A DNA stretch of 64,000 nt, taken from Phaeosaccion multiseriatum. Taxonomy: Eukaryota; Ochrophyta, other classes. A model generated the notes under the pieces. It saw only the letters and a program-made list of their open reading frames with translations. It did not search any database and was not told where the DNA came from. Below are positions 1 through 12,017 of this stretch, piece after piece. Numbering within the stretch: position 1 is the first letter of the stretch; the number at the start of each line of letters is the position of its first letter. Location of the stretch: positions 3,658,001-3,722,000 of the forward strand of contig OZ218951.1 in the NCBI GenBank assembly GCA_965112735.1, read 5' to 3'. A program made the position numbers and the translations under genes.

Positions 1-883
1 CTTGCCCCCCCGTGGTCATAGAGTCGAGCTTGGGCGGTTTTGGAGGGAATGGGGGAATGGGCCCAGCGCAAGCCGGGCAAAGCCAGGCTCCATCTGGCAC
101 CTCTGTCATCGCAAAACAACGTGACCTGCCCTTCCACTTCGTCTTGACTGCATTCTGGCAGACGACGCAAGCAGTACCTTCGATCCCTGCCATGTTTTCA
201 TGTGTCCTATAGACTTCCACCACATGGAAACAGGATACAGGTTTCGAGGTCGATTCGTCATCCAACCGAGGTCGACTTTCGTCTCGATTGGAGAAAGATG
301 GAGTATCTACATCCAGACGTATGACTGCGCCAGGCCTGCTCTTTCCTCTGCCTCCGCGACTCGATTCTTCTCGATCCTAGATTGCAGATGAGCTCGGAGT
401 TCCGGGTCTTTGCACGCAACGAGGTTCTTGCGTGGCTTCTTCTTTCGGCCCCTGACATGCTTCTGAGACAGGCCAGCCCAGAAGCAGGAAGCAGGCCGGC
501 TGGCGCCGGCCAGAAGCAGGAAGCAGCCTTGGCCCTCATCATTGCCTTATTACATGGCTTTCCCCCAGAACCTGGAACCTGCCTGGCCGGCTGGCGCCGG
601 CCAGAAGCAGGAAGCAGGCCGGCTGGCACCGGCCAGAAGCAGGAAGCAGGGTCGCCTCAGAAGCATGTCAGGGGCCGATCTTCTTCCCTCCGGATGAAGC
701 CCCACCATTGCCTCCCTCCTCCCTACTTCTCTTCCTCCCTTTCGCGCTGGTGCTGTTCTGAATAATATTCTGTGAGGGACTTCTGAATGCTTTGTGTAAG
801 GGTTCCAACTCACAGATGGCGAAGAATCACCACTTGCACTGGGACAACGTTCTGCGAGAGAGAAGAAGGGTAAAAGAAGGAAG
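1..883. other. Intergenic, repeat-rich 5' flank
   Basis: No convincing gene is seen here. Short overlapping ORFs on both strands are low-complexity translations of the repeats. The stretch holds the inverted-repeat element at 446-677, described separately, and the promoter and 5' leader of the DnaJ gene that starts at 884. I saw no RNA gene. A gene whose 3' end lies to the left of the window cannot be excluded for bases 1-400. Confidence 0.5.
446..677. mobile_element. Small TIR element with palindromic GC-core units (element A)
   Basis: A 22-bp perfect inverted repeat bounds the element: 446-467 reads CGGCCCCTGACATGCTTCTGAG in two parts (CGGCCCCTGACATG, CTTCTGAG), and 656-677 is its exact reverse complement. 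Inside are three copies of a self-complementary core (GGCCGGCTGGCGCCGGCC or a one-base variant). Each is followed by the doubled 7-mer GAAGCAG GAAGCAG. The size of 232 bp and lack of coding capacity resemble a MITE. A target-site duplication was not obvious. Element B near 52.6 kb has the same internal plan with different termini. Confidence 0.6.
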
Positions 884-2811
884 ATGGTTTTCCTTCGAGC
901 CTTCCTAATCGTCGCCATTGGATATGCAGCAGGGGGGCAGGGTTCGCAACCCGAGAAACCTTCGCAGCAGGAGCACCCTACCGAGCGGCAGCAGGAGCAG
1001 CAAGAGGATGGCTTCCCATACTATTACAAGCGTTTCCGAGACTTGCTGAGTAAGAGGAGGTATGAGGCTGCGATTCTGGACTTGAGCAAGGCGTTGGAGA
1101 TCCGGCCTCGCCACACCCAAGCCTTGGCGCAGAGGGGCAAGCTCCAGTTGCTGTTGGGGTACTGTGCGTTGGCGGTGGACGACTACCGGCTGTTGAAAGA
1201 GGTCGATGCCGGTGAGTAGTTTGTTTCCCCGCGACCAGAGTAACTTAGTCTTTGAGGAAGAAAGAGGCACCCCCCAAGATTCCTGCCTCATCTGCTTACC
1301 CTCTGCTCTGTTTTTCCAATACTTGATGGACAAGCCACCACACGCCCTACACCGCACCCTCTCCCTCCACACCCTCCACAACCGCTGCCCACCTCCACCT
1401 CTCCGGCCGCTGAACCGAACCTCTCCTACCACCACTTTCTCTGGGGCGTTTTTTGCTTAGGGCTTTATTGCTTAGTATAGTTCAAACTCGAGGATGGAAG
1501 GAGAAAGGCAGAAAGAGGCTTATTAGCTACCCCCCAAAATTCTCGTTCCAACCCTCGACAGCGCATAAGGATGTGGATGGAGGCTTACACGCGGCAGAAT
1601 CTTGCAGCAATTTCCTCCGCGGCAAAGAGGAGGCGTTTGCTGTGGGGGATTGGCAGCGGGCCATTGACAACATCGATGGGGCTTTGGAGCTGACCGAAAG
1701 TGCGCCCCACCTGCTGATGGACCGGGCGCGATGTTCGAATAAGCTGGAGAATTGGTACGAAGTCGTGGCGGACGCGGGGAGGGTTATAAAGCATGAGAGC
1801 ACCAACGTGGAGGCGCTTTTGATGCGAGGCTGGGCATACTACCGCCTGAACGATATGGACATGGCTGCAAACCATTTCCGGGAAATCCTAAAGTCTGACC
1901 CGGAGCACGGAGAAGCGAAAAAGGGCCACCACCATGTTCGGGCCATTGCGAAGAAGAATGCAAAGGCTGAGAAGAAATTCCAAGCCGCCGAGTACAAGGT
2001 ATTCTGTTGGTTGCATTCTGCCTGCATTTACAACATGGAGTTAAATGTTTGTTACCACGTTTGTTTTTCCAGGCTGCGGCGGAGCTCTGGCGGGAGGTGA
2101 CGACAATGGATGCCGCTCTAAGACCCCTCGTATCGAGCGCGCTGCTCAATGTTGCCCGAGCAGAAAAGATGCTCGGTGAGTGGGAAGCAGTCAAGGTGGC
2201 CGCGATGGAGGCCCTCAACGTGGATGGAGATGCACCAGACGCCCTAGAGATCATTGGTGACGCGCAAATGGCACTGGAGCAGTTCGAGGAGGCAGTGCAG
2301 ACCTTCAAAACTGCTCGACAAAAGGATCAAGGGTCCAAGAATCTTGAGCAGAAGCAGCGGAGGGCCGAAGTGGCACTGAAGCAGAGCAAGATGAAAAACT
2401 ATTACAAGGTACGGGGGGGGGGGCACGGGGTTTTTTGGCACTTTCAAAAAAGCAAAATCAAACACACACACACACACACACACACACATTCCGTCGTCCT
2501 TCCGCCAGACCCTCGGCGTATCGAGAAACGCGAGCTCCAAGGAGATCAAAACGGCGTACCGAGAGTTGGCCCTGATGTGGCACCCCGACAAGGTGAAGGG
2601 ATCCGCGGAGGAGAAGGAAGCTGCGGAGACCAAGTTCCAGGCCATCGGAGAGGCGCACGAGGTGCTAAGCGACCCGGAGCTGCGGGCCAAGTACGATAGA
2701 GGCGAGGAAGTGTTTGAGAATCAGGGGGGGGGCGGACAGCAGCAGAGGAATCCCTTCCAGGGCAACTTTCATCATCATCAACGTGGGGGATTTCACTTTC
2801 GGTTCGGATGA
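884..2811 (+). CDS. ER-lumenal DnaJ/TPR co-chaperone (DNAJC3/P58IPK-like)
   Basis: Exons 884-1211, 1562-1998, 2073-2408 and 2509-2811 join in frame. The protein opens with a hydrophobic signal sequence ([17 protein letters not shown]). A run of TPR-type helices follows (for example [53 protein letters not shown]). It ends in a J domain with the HPD motif ([11 protein letters not shown]) that stimulates Hsp70 ATPase. TPRs before a C-terminal J domain behind a signal peptide is the DNAJC3 arrangement, so a role as BiP partner in ER protein folding is likely. The tail is Gly/Gln/His-rich and has no KDEL-type signal. Intron 3 carries a (CA)n tract. The start is the first ATG before the signal sequence. 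Confidence 0.85.
2461..2488 (+). repeat. (CA)n microsatellite in a DNAJC3-like intron
   Basis: About 14 CA dinucleotides lie inside the third intron (2409-2508), close to its branch and acceptor region. Confidence 0.9.
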
Positions 2812-2843
2812 CACGCCATTGTACATTATTATGGGGCGTTTTT

Positions 2844-3926
2844 TTATATTCGAGGCAAGGTACTCATGGCGAGCTCGTACGTTCCAAAGAAAATAAAGCC
2901 GCCAATTGTAATCCACGTGACTCGAGGAACGACGCCAGAAAAGAGCGCTCCAGTGCCCTCACAAGCTCGAATTCTCTGCAGGGTTGACACCACTCCTTTG
3001 TAGGGCACGCCCTTTTCATCAGCCCCAAGCATTAACCTTGTCTTGACAACATCCATGGGCGTGGTCGCTGCCGCTGCAATGGCTCCTGCAAAGCTGCCAC
3101 AAGCCGCGGCTTTCACTGGACTGAGGGGCTGATCCTGCCCTATTGACGCTTGCCATAATTTCTTGAGCTGCTCATAGATTGGGAATTGGATGAAGGCGAA
3201 TGGAATCTCGCGCATGATTGTAGACCCGAATCCTATATACGATACGACGTCGCACAAAGATTGGGGGGGGTTGGTTTGGGCCGGGGGGGGGAATTCGCGC
3301 TGGTTCTCGTTCGCATAGCTATCTGTGCTTACCTGCGTAAAAGCCTGCAACTCCGTCCTGCTTCAAAATAGCAGCAATGGCCTTGCGGGGCGAGCCGTGC
3401 AGACCCGCCTGCACCTTCTGCTTGACATTCTCCGTTGGGACCCGGACGCAGCAGGCCATCACCTCCCCTACCGAAGCTGCAGTCATGTGCACTACGGGCG
3501 CAGACGCGAATGCGAACGATAAGTTCTTCTTCGACAGCTCATAGGTGCTGAAAAAGAGCGCAGCGCCCGGAGCAGAGCCCGTGGCCGCCGCGCCCAAGCC
3601 CTTGTAGACACCGCGGAAGCCCCCCGCCTTCAAGAAGCCATGAGGGCTCTGCAAACGAGTCTTTATCGTATCCAACGGGTAGAGACCGATGTCAACACTC
3701 AAGCCAGCAGCTGCTCCGGACTTGTCATTGTTTGTGTGGAAAAAGGCGGCAAAAAAGGCAGGGTGGTCTTGGTTGGACTAGGCCGAGCATTTCTATGCGC
3801 TTCCAATAACTCACCAGAAGTGCCGACAAGAAGCTTCTTTCTTCCATACCCGGCGCAGCGGCACGAGACCACGCGAGCCCAGCGCGCGTGCGTAGAAGGA
3901 GAGAGGGCCAAGAAAAACTTGGACAT
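2844..3926 (-). CDS. Mitochondrial S-adenosylmethionine carrier (SLC25A26-like)
   Basis: Exons 3926-3815, 3713-3333 and 3232-2844 give a mitochondrial carrier of six membrane helices in three repeats. Signature PX[DE]XX[KR]-type motifs are visible: YPLDTIKTRLQ (repeat 1), VPTENVKQKVQ (repeat 2) and TPMDVVKTRLM (repeat 3). Family-typical stretches for SAM carriers are GLSVDIGLYPLDTIKTR and GFGSTIMREIPFAFIQFPIYE. It should exchange cytosolic SAM for S-adenosylhomocysteine across the inner mitochondrial or plastid envelope membrane. Which organelle is not decidable: the N-terminus (MSKFFLALSPSTHARWARVV) lies largely in the first helix and shows no clear plastid signal peptide. It is head-to-head with the DHODH gene, 93 bp apart. 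Confidence 0.85.
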
Positions 3927-4019
3927 CTGTGAGTAGGGTTTTGGATGTAGAAGGGAGGAGGAAAGTACAGGCTTGATCGTATCTCGATCGTGCCTGGAAG
4001 GCCCGTGAAAGCGTGAAAG
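3927..4019. promoter_or_regulatory. Putative bidirectional promoter, SAM carrier / DHODH
   Basis: Only 93 bp separate the two divergent start codons, so the transcription start sites and core promoter elements must lie here or inside the coding exons. No TATA box is evident. Confidence 0.5.
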
Positions 4020-5443
4020 ATGTCCTCTCTGCTTGCTCGTGTCCAGCGATGCGGCGTCTCCCCTCGAGTTGGGAGGCGGCTGTTGAGCGGCTCTTCCAAC
4101 TCTTCCCATGGCGGTCGCGATGATGCGTGGACGTTCAAAGTGGTGGGCCTTCCCTGCCTCCTGGCGACAGTGTACGTAGCCTCTGGAGACCCCGGGTACG
4201 AAATTCTGAGGGGAGGGGGAACCTGGCGTGAGAAGAGCAGCAGGATTTTCGCCAATCAAGCGGACGCCGTGACCAAGTATGTTCTGCGGTGGCTTCCCGC
4301 CGAGGGGGCGCACCTTGTGGCCGTCAAGGCGATGGCTCTGGGACTCGGGCCTGTGGATAGGCAGGAGGACGACAGCATCTTGGCGACGCGCGTGCTGGGT
4401 CTCAACTTCCCCAACGTGGTCGGGCTGGCTGCGGGCTTTGACAAGGAGGGAGAGGCTGTAAACGGTCTCCTGGATAGCGGCTTTGGGTTCGTGGAGGTTG
4501 GGAGTGTCACCCCGCAACCGCAACCAGGAAACGCCAAGCCTCGTATGTTCAGGTGGGGAAATGGACTTTGTGCACTTGTTTCGTTGAGCAGGGAACATTG
4601 CCAATAACGCTAGAAACACCCAACCCTCCCCCCAGGCTGCGTGAAGACCGTGCCATTATCAACCGCTGCGGCTTCAATAGCGGCGGGCTTACGGCAGTAG
4701 AGGCGAACATGGCTTCCACTGCGAGCGAAACTCGCAGTCGGAAGGGTCTGGTGGGCATCAATGTGGGCAAAAACAAGACTACGTCTGAGGAGGATGCGGC
4801 AAATGATTTCGCAGCGGGAATAGCGACTCTTGCTCCCTACGCCGACTACGTTGTCGTGAATGTATCGTCGCCCAATACTCCAGGCTTGAGAGCTTTGCAG
4901 CGGAAGGAAATGTTGGCTACGATTATCAATGCGGCAGTGGATGCGCGAGACGTAGCCGTCCAAATGGCTTCGCGGAGGCCCCTTCCCCTGTTCGTCAAGA
5001 TTGCGCCAGACCTGACCAGCGACGAGAAGAAGGACATTGCGGAGCTTGTGCTGACGGGCAAAAGAAAGGTTGACGGCCTGATTATATCAAACACGACTGT
5101 GGCTCGGCCGGCCTTTTTAACGAGCGAGAACAAGGCAGAGGTTGGGGGGTTGAGTGGGGCGCCTTTGAAAACGCTGTCCACCAAGGTGCTGGGGGAAATG
5201 TACCTCCTCACGCGGGGACAGGTTCCCATTGTGGCTGTGGGAGGCATTGACAGTGGAAAGGAGGCCTACGAGCGGATAAAGTGTGGCGCCTCTTTGGTGC
5301 AGGTGTACTCTGCACTCGTGTACGAGGGTCCCGGCCTGGTCGTGAAGATCAAGAGAGAGCTTGCAGAGCTGCTGAAAGCGGATGGCTACTCCTCCGTCAG
5401 CGAAGCCGTGGGCAGCCGATGGAACCAGGAGAAGAAGGCGTGA
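4020..5443 (+). CDS. Dihydroorotate dehydrogenase, class 2 (mitochondrial)
   Basis: Two exons (4020-4552, 4636-5443) join in frame across an 83-bp intron. The enzyme oxidises dihydroorotate to orotate in pyrimidine synthesis, passing electrons to ubiquinone. Visible features are an N-terminal basic presequence ([20 protein letters not shown]), a membrane-helix segment ([15 protein letters not shown]) typical of class 2 enzymes, [13 protein letters not shown], the FMN-site [18 protein letters not shown], the catalytic-serine motif [18 protein letters not shown], and the phosphate-binding [20 protein letters not shown]. Length matches mitochondrial DHODH. It shares a promoter region with the SAM carrier. 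Confidence 0.93.
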
Positions 5444-5445
5444 AA

Positions 5446-5904
5446 CAAGTAATGTGAATAATAAAAGGGAAAGAAGGGGGGAAAGCCAACACCGTCCGTA
5501 TACGATAGCACTCAAAACCCTGACCATTGAAGCTGAGTCTAGCTGATGCCGTTGGGGGGGGGGGGCGGGGCTTGGAGGAGAAGGGGTGAAGAGAGTGTGC
5601 GGTGGTGGAGAATAGGTAGAGAGAGGGGTCAGCGGCGTAGGGAGAGGAGAGATGGTAGTGGAGGGATAGAGGGAGGAGTGTGGATGCCTAGGTTCAACGA
5701 GCACGAGAAAGCAGGGCAAAAGGCAGGCAACAGAAGCGTTCTTTCTGAAGAAGTAAAGTACGAAGCTTGGCAAAGCCAGCACACCGTCCGTATAGCACTC
5801 AAAACCCTAACCCTTGAAGCTGAGTCTAGCTGGCTTGTACCGTGGGGAGGGTAGTGGGTTGGAGGAGAAGGCGTGAAGAGTGTGTGTAGTGCTTTTGGTT
5901 CTTT
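5446..5904. repeat. Diverged tandem duplication in the DHODH/PRMT1 convergent spacer
   Basis: Two copies of a roughly 130-bp segment lie about 290 bp apart (about 5470-5610 and 5755-5890). Both carry CACCGTCCGTAT, then AGCACTCAAAACCCT, then GAAGCTGAGTCTAGCTG, then a G-rich stretch with GGAGGAGAAGG.GTGAAGAG. The genes on either side converge, so this is a 3'-flank duplication. No coding potential is seen. Confidence 0.75.
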
Positions 5905-8004
<2,100 letters not shown>

Positions 8005-8310
8005 AACAAAGTTGTGGAGGGAGGGAGTGAGCGAGAACCCTTTCGCACATGTTGGAATCCGGACTATCGTCGACATTTGGGGGACGCTCCGTTCCACAAC
8101 GGCACACGCACGAAGACAACGCTCCTTACCTAAATTTCAACACCCGAGAAGCGGGGGGAAACCAGAGCAAGACTACAGCGAACGACCACAACTGACCCGA
8201 CCACAAAAGACCGAGGGCCGACGGCCCTCTCTAGGCAGGACATTCAAAGAAAAGAGTGCTAGGCATGCACGGTGGAGCCGACGTTCAGCTCAGCTCTGCC
8301 CTTTTGCTGC

Positions 8311-8415
8311 TATGGTATCACTCGAGATGGCAGTGAAGAGGAAAGGAGCTTTGCCACCCCGCGGTACGGGGCGGAGCGGAGGCTGGTTTCTCGAGGTGGC
8401 AGTGAAGGGAAACGT
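8311..8415 (+). repeat. Short direct repeat (CTCGAGrTGGCAGTGAAG)
   Basis: The phrase CTCGAGATGGCAGTGAAG (about 8322-8339) recurs as CTCGAGGTGGCAGTGAAG about 70 bp later (about 8391-8408). The second copy runs into the left arm of the large inverted repeat that follows. Confidence 0.8.
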
Positions 8416-8734
8416 GATCTGTCCCCGATGGGCTCACGAGCTACTGACGCACGACAGGAGCTCGGGCTCATCTCTCAGAGCCTGGTTGTGTAAGGACGGA
8501 GCGGCCAGCAGGCTTGCTCTCGGGGCTAAACTGTATTAATACACATACCAGTAGCTCACACTTTCTCTTCCCCCCCCCGGAAGAGGAAGATACTAAGAAA
8601 AGGGGGATCTAGTTGTACATTCTAATATAATATAATACTAGAGAAAGCCTGCTGGCCGCTCAACCAGGCTGTGAGAGAGGAGCTAGTTCAGTTCGAGTTC
8701 CGTCAGTAGCTCGTGAGGCCACCGGGGACAGATC
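8416..8734. mobile_element. Large imperfect inverted repeat, about 100-bp arms
   Basis: The left arm starts at 8416 (GATCTGTCCCCGATGGGCTC, then ACGAGCTACTGACG) and runs to about 8520 (GCGGCCAGCAGGCT). The right arm, 8642-8734, is its reverse complement, with only about two mismatches over the outer 34 bp and a well-matched inner block (AGCCTGCTGGCCGCT). The spacer of about 120 bp is AT-rich around 8620-8640. There is no ORF. The structure is a foldback or MITE-like insertion, or the source of a hairpin transcript. Confidence 0.65.
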
Positions 8735-9157
8735 ACAAATGGCATCGACATACAACGCTTCCCCGTCCGGCGGTAGCTAGCGGAGGCCTACTCCTCAGGA
8801 GAAAGATAACATAGCGGGCTCACATTAACGAGAAAGCGAGCCTGTGGCTTAAGGAGAATTTCGAGCAGGGAATCAACCGCAAGGATGAGTTGATAGATGT
8901 GGGGAGGTGGGGAGTCGAGGGGAAATTATAATTCATAATGCTCCCACCTCACGTGTTGGTGCTCCATGGCCCACACGGTTTGTTCGGCGTTCCTCCTCTT
9001 TTTCCATTTATTTTCCTCATTCCCCCTGGTTTGGGAGGAGAGGAGGAAGGAAACTGGAAGAGAGGACAAGGAAGTGACCTCGTCGTGTCTTGGGCTCTAC
9101 GCAAGACGGACCAAAGGTTACCGTCTACGAATATAGTGTATAAAATTCTGGGCGTCG

Positions 9158-11990
9158 ATGTCACTCCTTCTAGCTTGCGTATGGATGCTGGTTATCTGTG
9201 CCGGGGTGAGGGCCAAGCAGATCATGAACTTGGCGTACGTAAAGGCTCCCTTTCTCCACTATGATCATGAAGGTAGGTGAAAGTGGGGGGTTCACACTCA
9301 TTCCTTAACCCTTACCCTCAGACACCTACCCCTTCCCCCGTCCGCCCCTTTTCAGGAAATCGCATCGTCCCTAAGTGGACTCCTTCTGGCAATGCGGACA
9401 TTATGCAGAGTTTTGTGCGGCTTACGGTGGACTCTCCATCGCACTCGGGTGCGCTTTACTCTCGGCAATCTGTTGATGCGGGGCATCCGGGGGAATTCAG
9501 CGCACAGATGAAGTTCAGGATAAGCGGGCGAGGGGACGGCTTGGACGAGGGAACTGGCTACCTGACTCTGGCCATGACAGATTCGGACTCATCCACTCAG
9601 TTCGGCCCCTTCTTTGGTCTGAGGAACGACTTTTACGGACTGGCGGTGCTCATCAGGGATGGCGAGACCATTGATCAGCGGCCGCCGCGGCGGCGACAAC
9701 AGGTTTGTGGAGTGTTAGGCGGTTGCTTTGTGGAGCTGTCTGCGCAGCGAGCGGCGAGCCTAACACCTGCCGTGTGCTGCTGCCAGGTGGTGGAACTGTA
9801 CGTGAGTAACCCCGGGATGGGCCACCCCAGGAAGCTGGGGTCGTGCACGGCCGCGTTGCGCTACAGAGAAGACCGGGACAACTTCTCCCTCCTGAATGCG
9901 TCAAGGATTCGACTGCGCTCGGTGCATGGCAGCCTCACTCTGGAGGTGAGAAAGACCGGGAAGACCCGCCTTGCCATAACGTCTCGTGCTGCGAAGAAGC
10001 CTGCTTCCTGCATTTGCTGACTCAGAAAGAATACTTGCGCTTGGTCTTCGTCCAGATGGACGATCGAAACCTGGGAATGTGGAAGCCCTGCATCCAAGTG
10101 AATAACTTGCACACGGACTTGACGTCGGGCATGCGAGAGATGCGCGTGAGGCTTGTGGCAGGGCTGGGCAGCAAGGAGCACGCGACTCACGACGTTCAGG
10201 AGCTGCAGTTTTGGGAAGGGCGGGATGAGGCGTGGCAGGCCACGACGATAACATCCGAGGATTCTGCGGGCGCTGAAGAGGACGACCAACTTGTCAGGGT
10301 GAGTCGAGTCAAATCAGTCTTCTGCCACACCATGATCAAACAGACGTCTTTCATGTAACAAAGATGCCCCTTGCACGACGCAGCTCATTGCCCACCTGGA
10401 GCATGAGCTGTACGACGTCAATGACCAGCTCTCTCAGTCCCTCGACTGGCTCGAGGAGAGGGGGGTGCGCGAGGCGGAGCGAATTGAGCAGCTCGAGAGG
10501 GACCTCAGTACCTCGGTACGTACATGTCATATATATAGACATACAAGGGTGGCCTTCGCTACGCTCGGCATGTGGAGGGGTTCAACGGTGACATGCATAT
10601 GAAAATAGGGGGGGTTTGACATGAACCGTGCCTGAAATGTATTTCGCATAGAGATCGACAGAATGAAGAATGGTACAGGAGTGAGAGAGTGAGTGACTGA
10701 CTGACTGGGTATCTGGGTAACTGAGTGACTGGCTGACTGGCTTTAGTGAGTGAGAGAGAGAGCGGAGAAAGGTGGGGCAGAGGGTACTGTAGTGCAACTT
10801 ACTATGTGCTTCCTTGTGCTTACTCACTAACTTGAGTGAGGGAGAGAGGGAGAGGGGGGAGGGAAGGAGTGTAGTCAGTCCGGCCGTGAGTGAGTGACTA
10901 AGTGATTGACTAACTTGCTGTACAACACTGACTGACTACCAGACTGACTGACCTGAGTGAGTGAGAGAGAGAGGGGGAGGAGAGAGTGGAGTGGTCGAGT
11001 GAGGGACTAACACCGACTGACTAACTGACTGACGACTGACTGACTGACTTGAGTGAGAGAGAGGGGGGGGGGAGGGGAGAGTGGAGTGATCGAGTGAGGG
11101 AGGACTAACGCTGACTGACTGACTGAATGACTAACTGACTGACTGACTGACTGACTGACTTGAGTGAGTGGGAGAAAGGGAGAAAGGAGTGAGGGAGGAC
11201 TATACCTGACTGACTTGACTGAAGTGAGTGAGAGAGGGAGAGGGGAGAGGGGAGAGGGGGAAGGGGAGAGTGGAGTAATCGACTGAGGGAGGACTAACTC
11301 TGACAGTCTAACTGACTGACGGACGGACTGACTGACTTGAGTGAGTGTGAGAGAGATGGGGGGGGGGGGGGGAGTGGAGTGTTCGAATGAGGGAGAGCTA
11401 ACACTGACTGAAACAGACTGACGGACTGACTGACTGACTTGAGTGAGTGAGGGAGCTACGTAGAAAAGTTCAAAGGGGAAATAGAGGGCCAAGGGGAACA
11501 TGTATGTTAGAGGGCTGAGAGGCAGGAGGGCCTAGTGCTGGCCTCTGAGGGCACTTTTCACTTTTCAGTTCATGTAGTTATCAGTATCGAAGCTGCATAA
11601 TTGAATCGGTTTTGAAGCTGGCCTCTGAGGGCACTAGAGAGCGGACACAAGAGACCATGTCTTGTAGATTTATATGCCCATGTGTGTGGAGAGGAGCAAA
11701 ACTGAACGACAGCAAAACCCCATCCACTGCAGGTGACGGAGCGGATGAGCGAGCGGCTAAATCAGCTGGAGCTCAAGGTGTTAAACAGCCTCATGCCGGA
11801 GATTAGGCAGCAGGTGGACGTGGCCCAAGGCCGCCTCGAGGGGGACATGCGGGCAAACGTTGACTCGGCGGCCCAGCAGCTCAACACAGCTTGGAAAGTG
11901 CCCTTTGCCTTGGCCCTGCTTGCAATGGCAGGAGGCGTGTATCTGGCCTGGACAGCCGTGCGCCGCATCAAACGGAGCAATTTCCTGTGA
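9158..11990 (+). CDS. L-type lectin cargo receptor (ERGIC-53/VIP36-like, type I membrane)
   Basis: Exons 9158-9272, 9356-9702, 9787-9945, 10026-10298, 10384-10515 and 11733-11990 join in frame. The protein has a signal peptide (MSLLLACVWMLVICAGVRA) and a legume-lectin-like lumenal domain (FVRLTVDSPSHSGALYSRQ, EFSAQMKFRISGRGDGL, FGPFFGLRNDFYGLAVLI). A coiled-coil stalk follows (LIAHLEHELYDVNDQLSQS, then VTERMSERLNQLELKV). One transmembrane helix (VPFALALLAMAGGVYLAWTAV) ends the protein in a short basic tail, RRIKRSNFL. Family members carry glycoproteins between ER and Golgi. The tail has no KKXX, but its aromatic/hydrophobic end FL could serve as an ER-exit signal. The lectin domain is diverged, and sugar binding is not certain. 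The 1.2-kb fifth intron is a minisatellite. Confidence 0.78.
10680..11470 (+). repeat. (GACT)n-based higher-order minisatellite in a lectin-gene intron
   Basis: Blocks of CTGACTGACTGACT alternate with GAGTGAGTGAGAGAGAG, a G-run, GAGTGGAGTGATCGAGTGAG and GGAGGACTAAC. This forms about five irregular higher-order units of roughly 60-115 bp between about 10950 and 11450. The array occupies most of the 1217-bp intron 10516-11732. Every ORF read through it is repetitive and non-coding. Confidence 0.9.
11531..11634 (+). repeat. 20-bp direct repeat in the lectin intron
   Basis: CTGGCCTCTGAGGGCACT occurs near 11535 and again near 11617, about 82 bp apart, between the minisatellite and the final lectin exon. 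Confidence 0.85.
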
Positions 11991-12017
11991 AAAATATATT
12001 TACACCATTCCTCTCAA

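Larger units (their letters stand above)
8005..9157. other. Intergenic region between PRMT1 and lectin starts
   Basis: This 1.15-kb region separates two divergent genes and contains no convincing gene. It holds the direct repeat and inverted repeat listed separately. The last 250 bp (about 8900-9157) are AT-richer and presumably include the lectin-gene promoter. Confidence 0.6.

Noticed and set aside
446-677. Regularly spaced palindromic repeats reminiscent of a CRISPR array
   Set aside because: The genome is eukaryotic, there are only three units, the 'spacers' are themselves repeated 7-mers, and TIRs bound the unit.
3699-4619. Long minus-strand ORF of 306 codons
   Set aside because: Only the part from 3926 downward is the first SAM-carrier exon; the rest is antisense to DHODH exon 1.
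11007-11501. Minus-strand ORF of 164 codons with TQVSQSVRQS repeats
   Set aside because: It is a translation of the (GACT)n minisatellite inside an intron; the periodicity comes from the DNA repeat.
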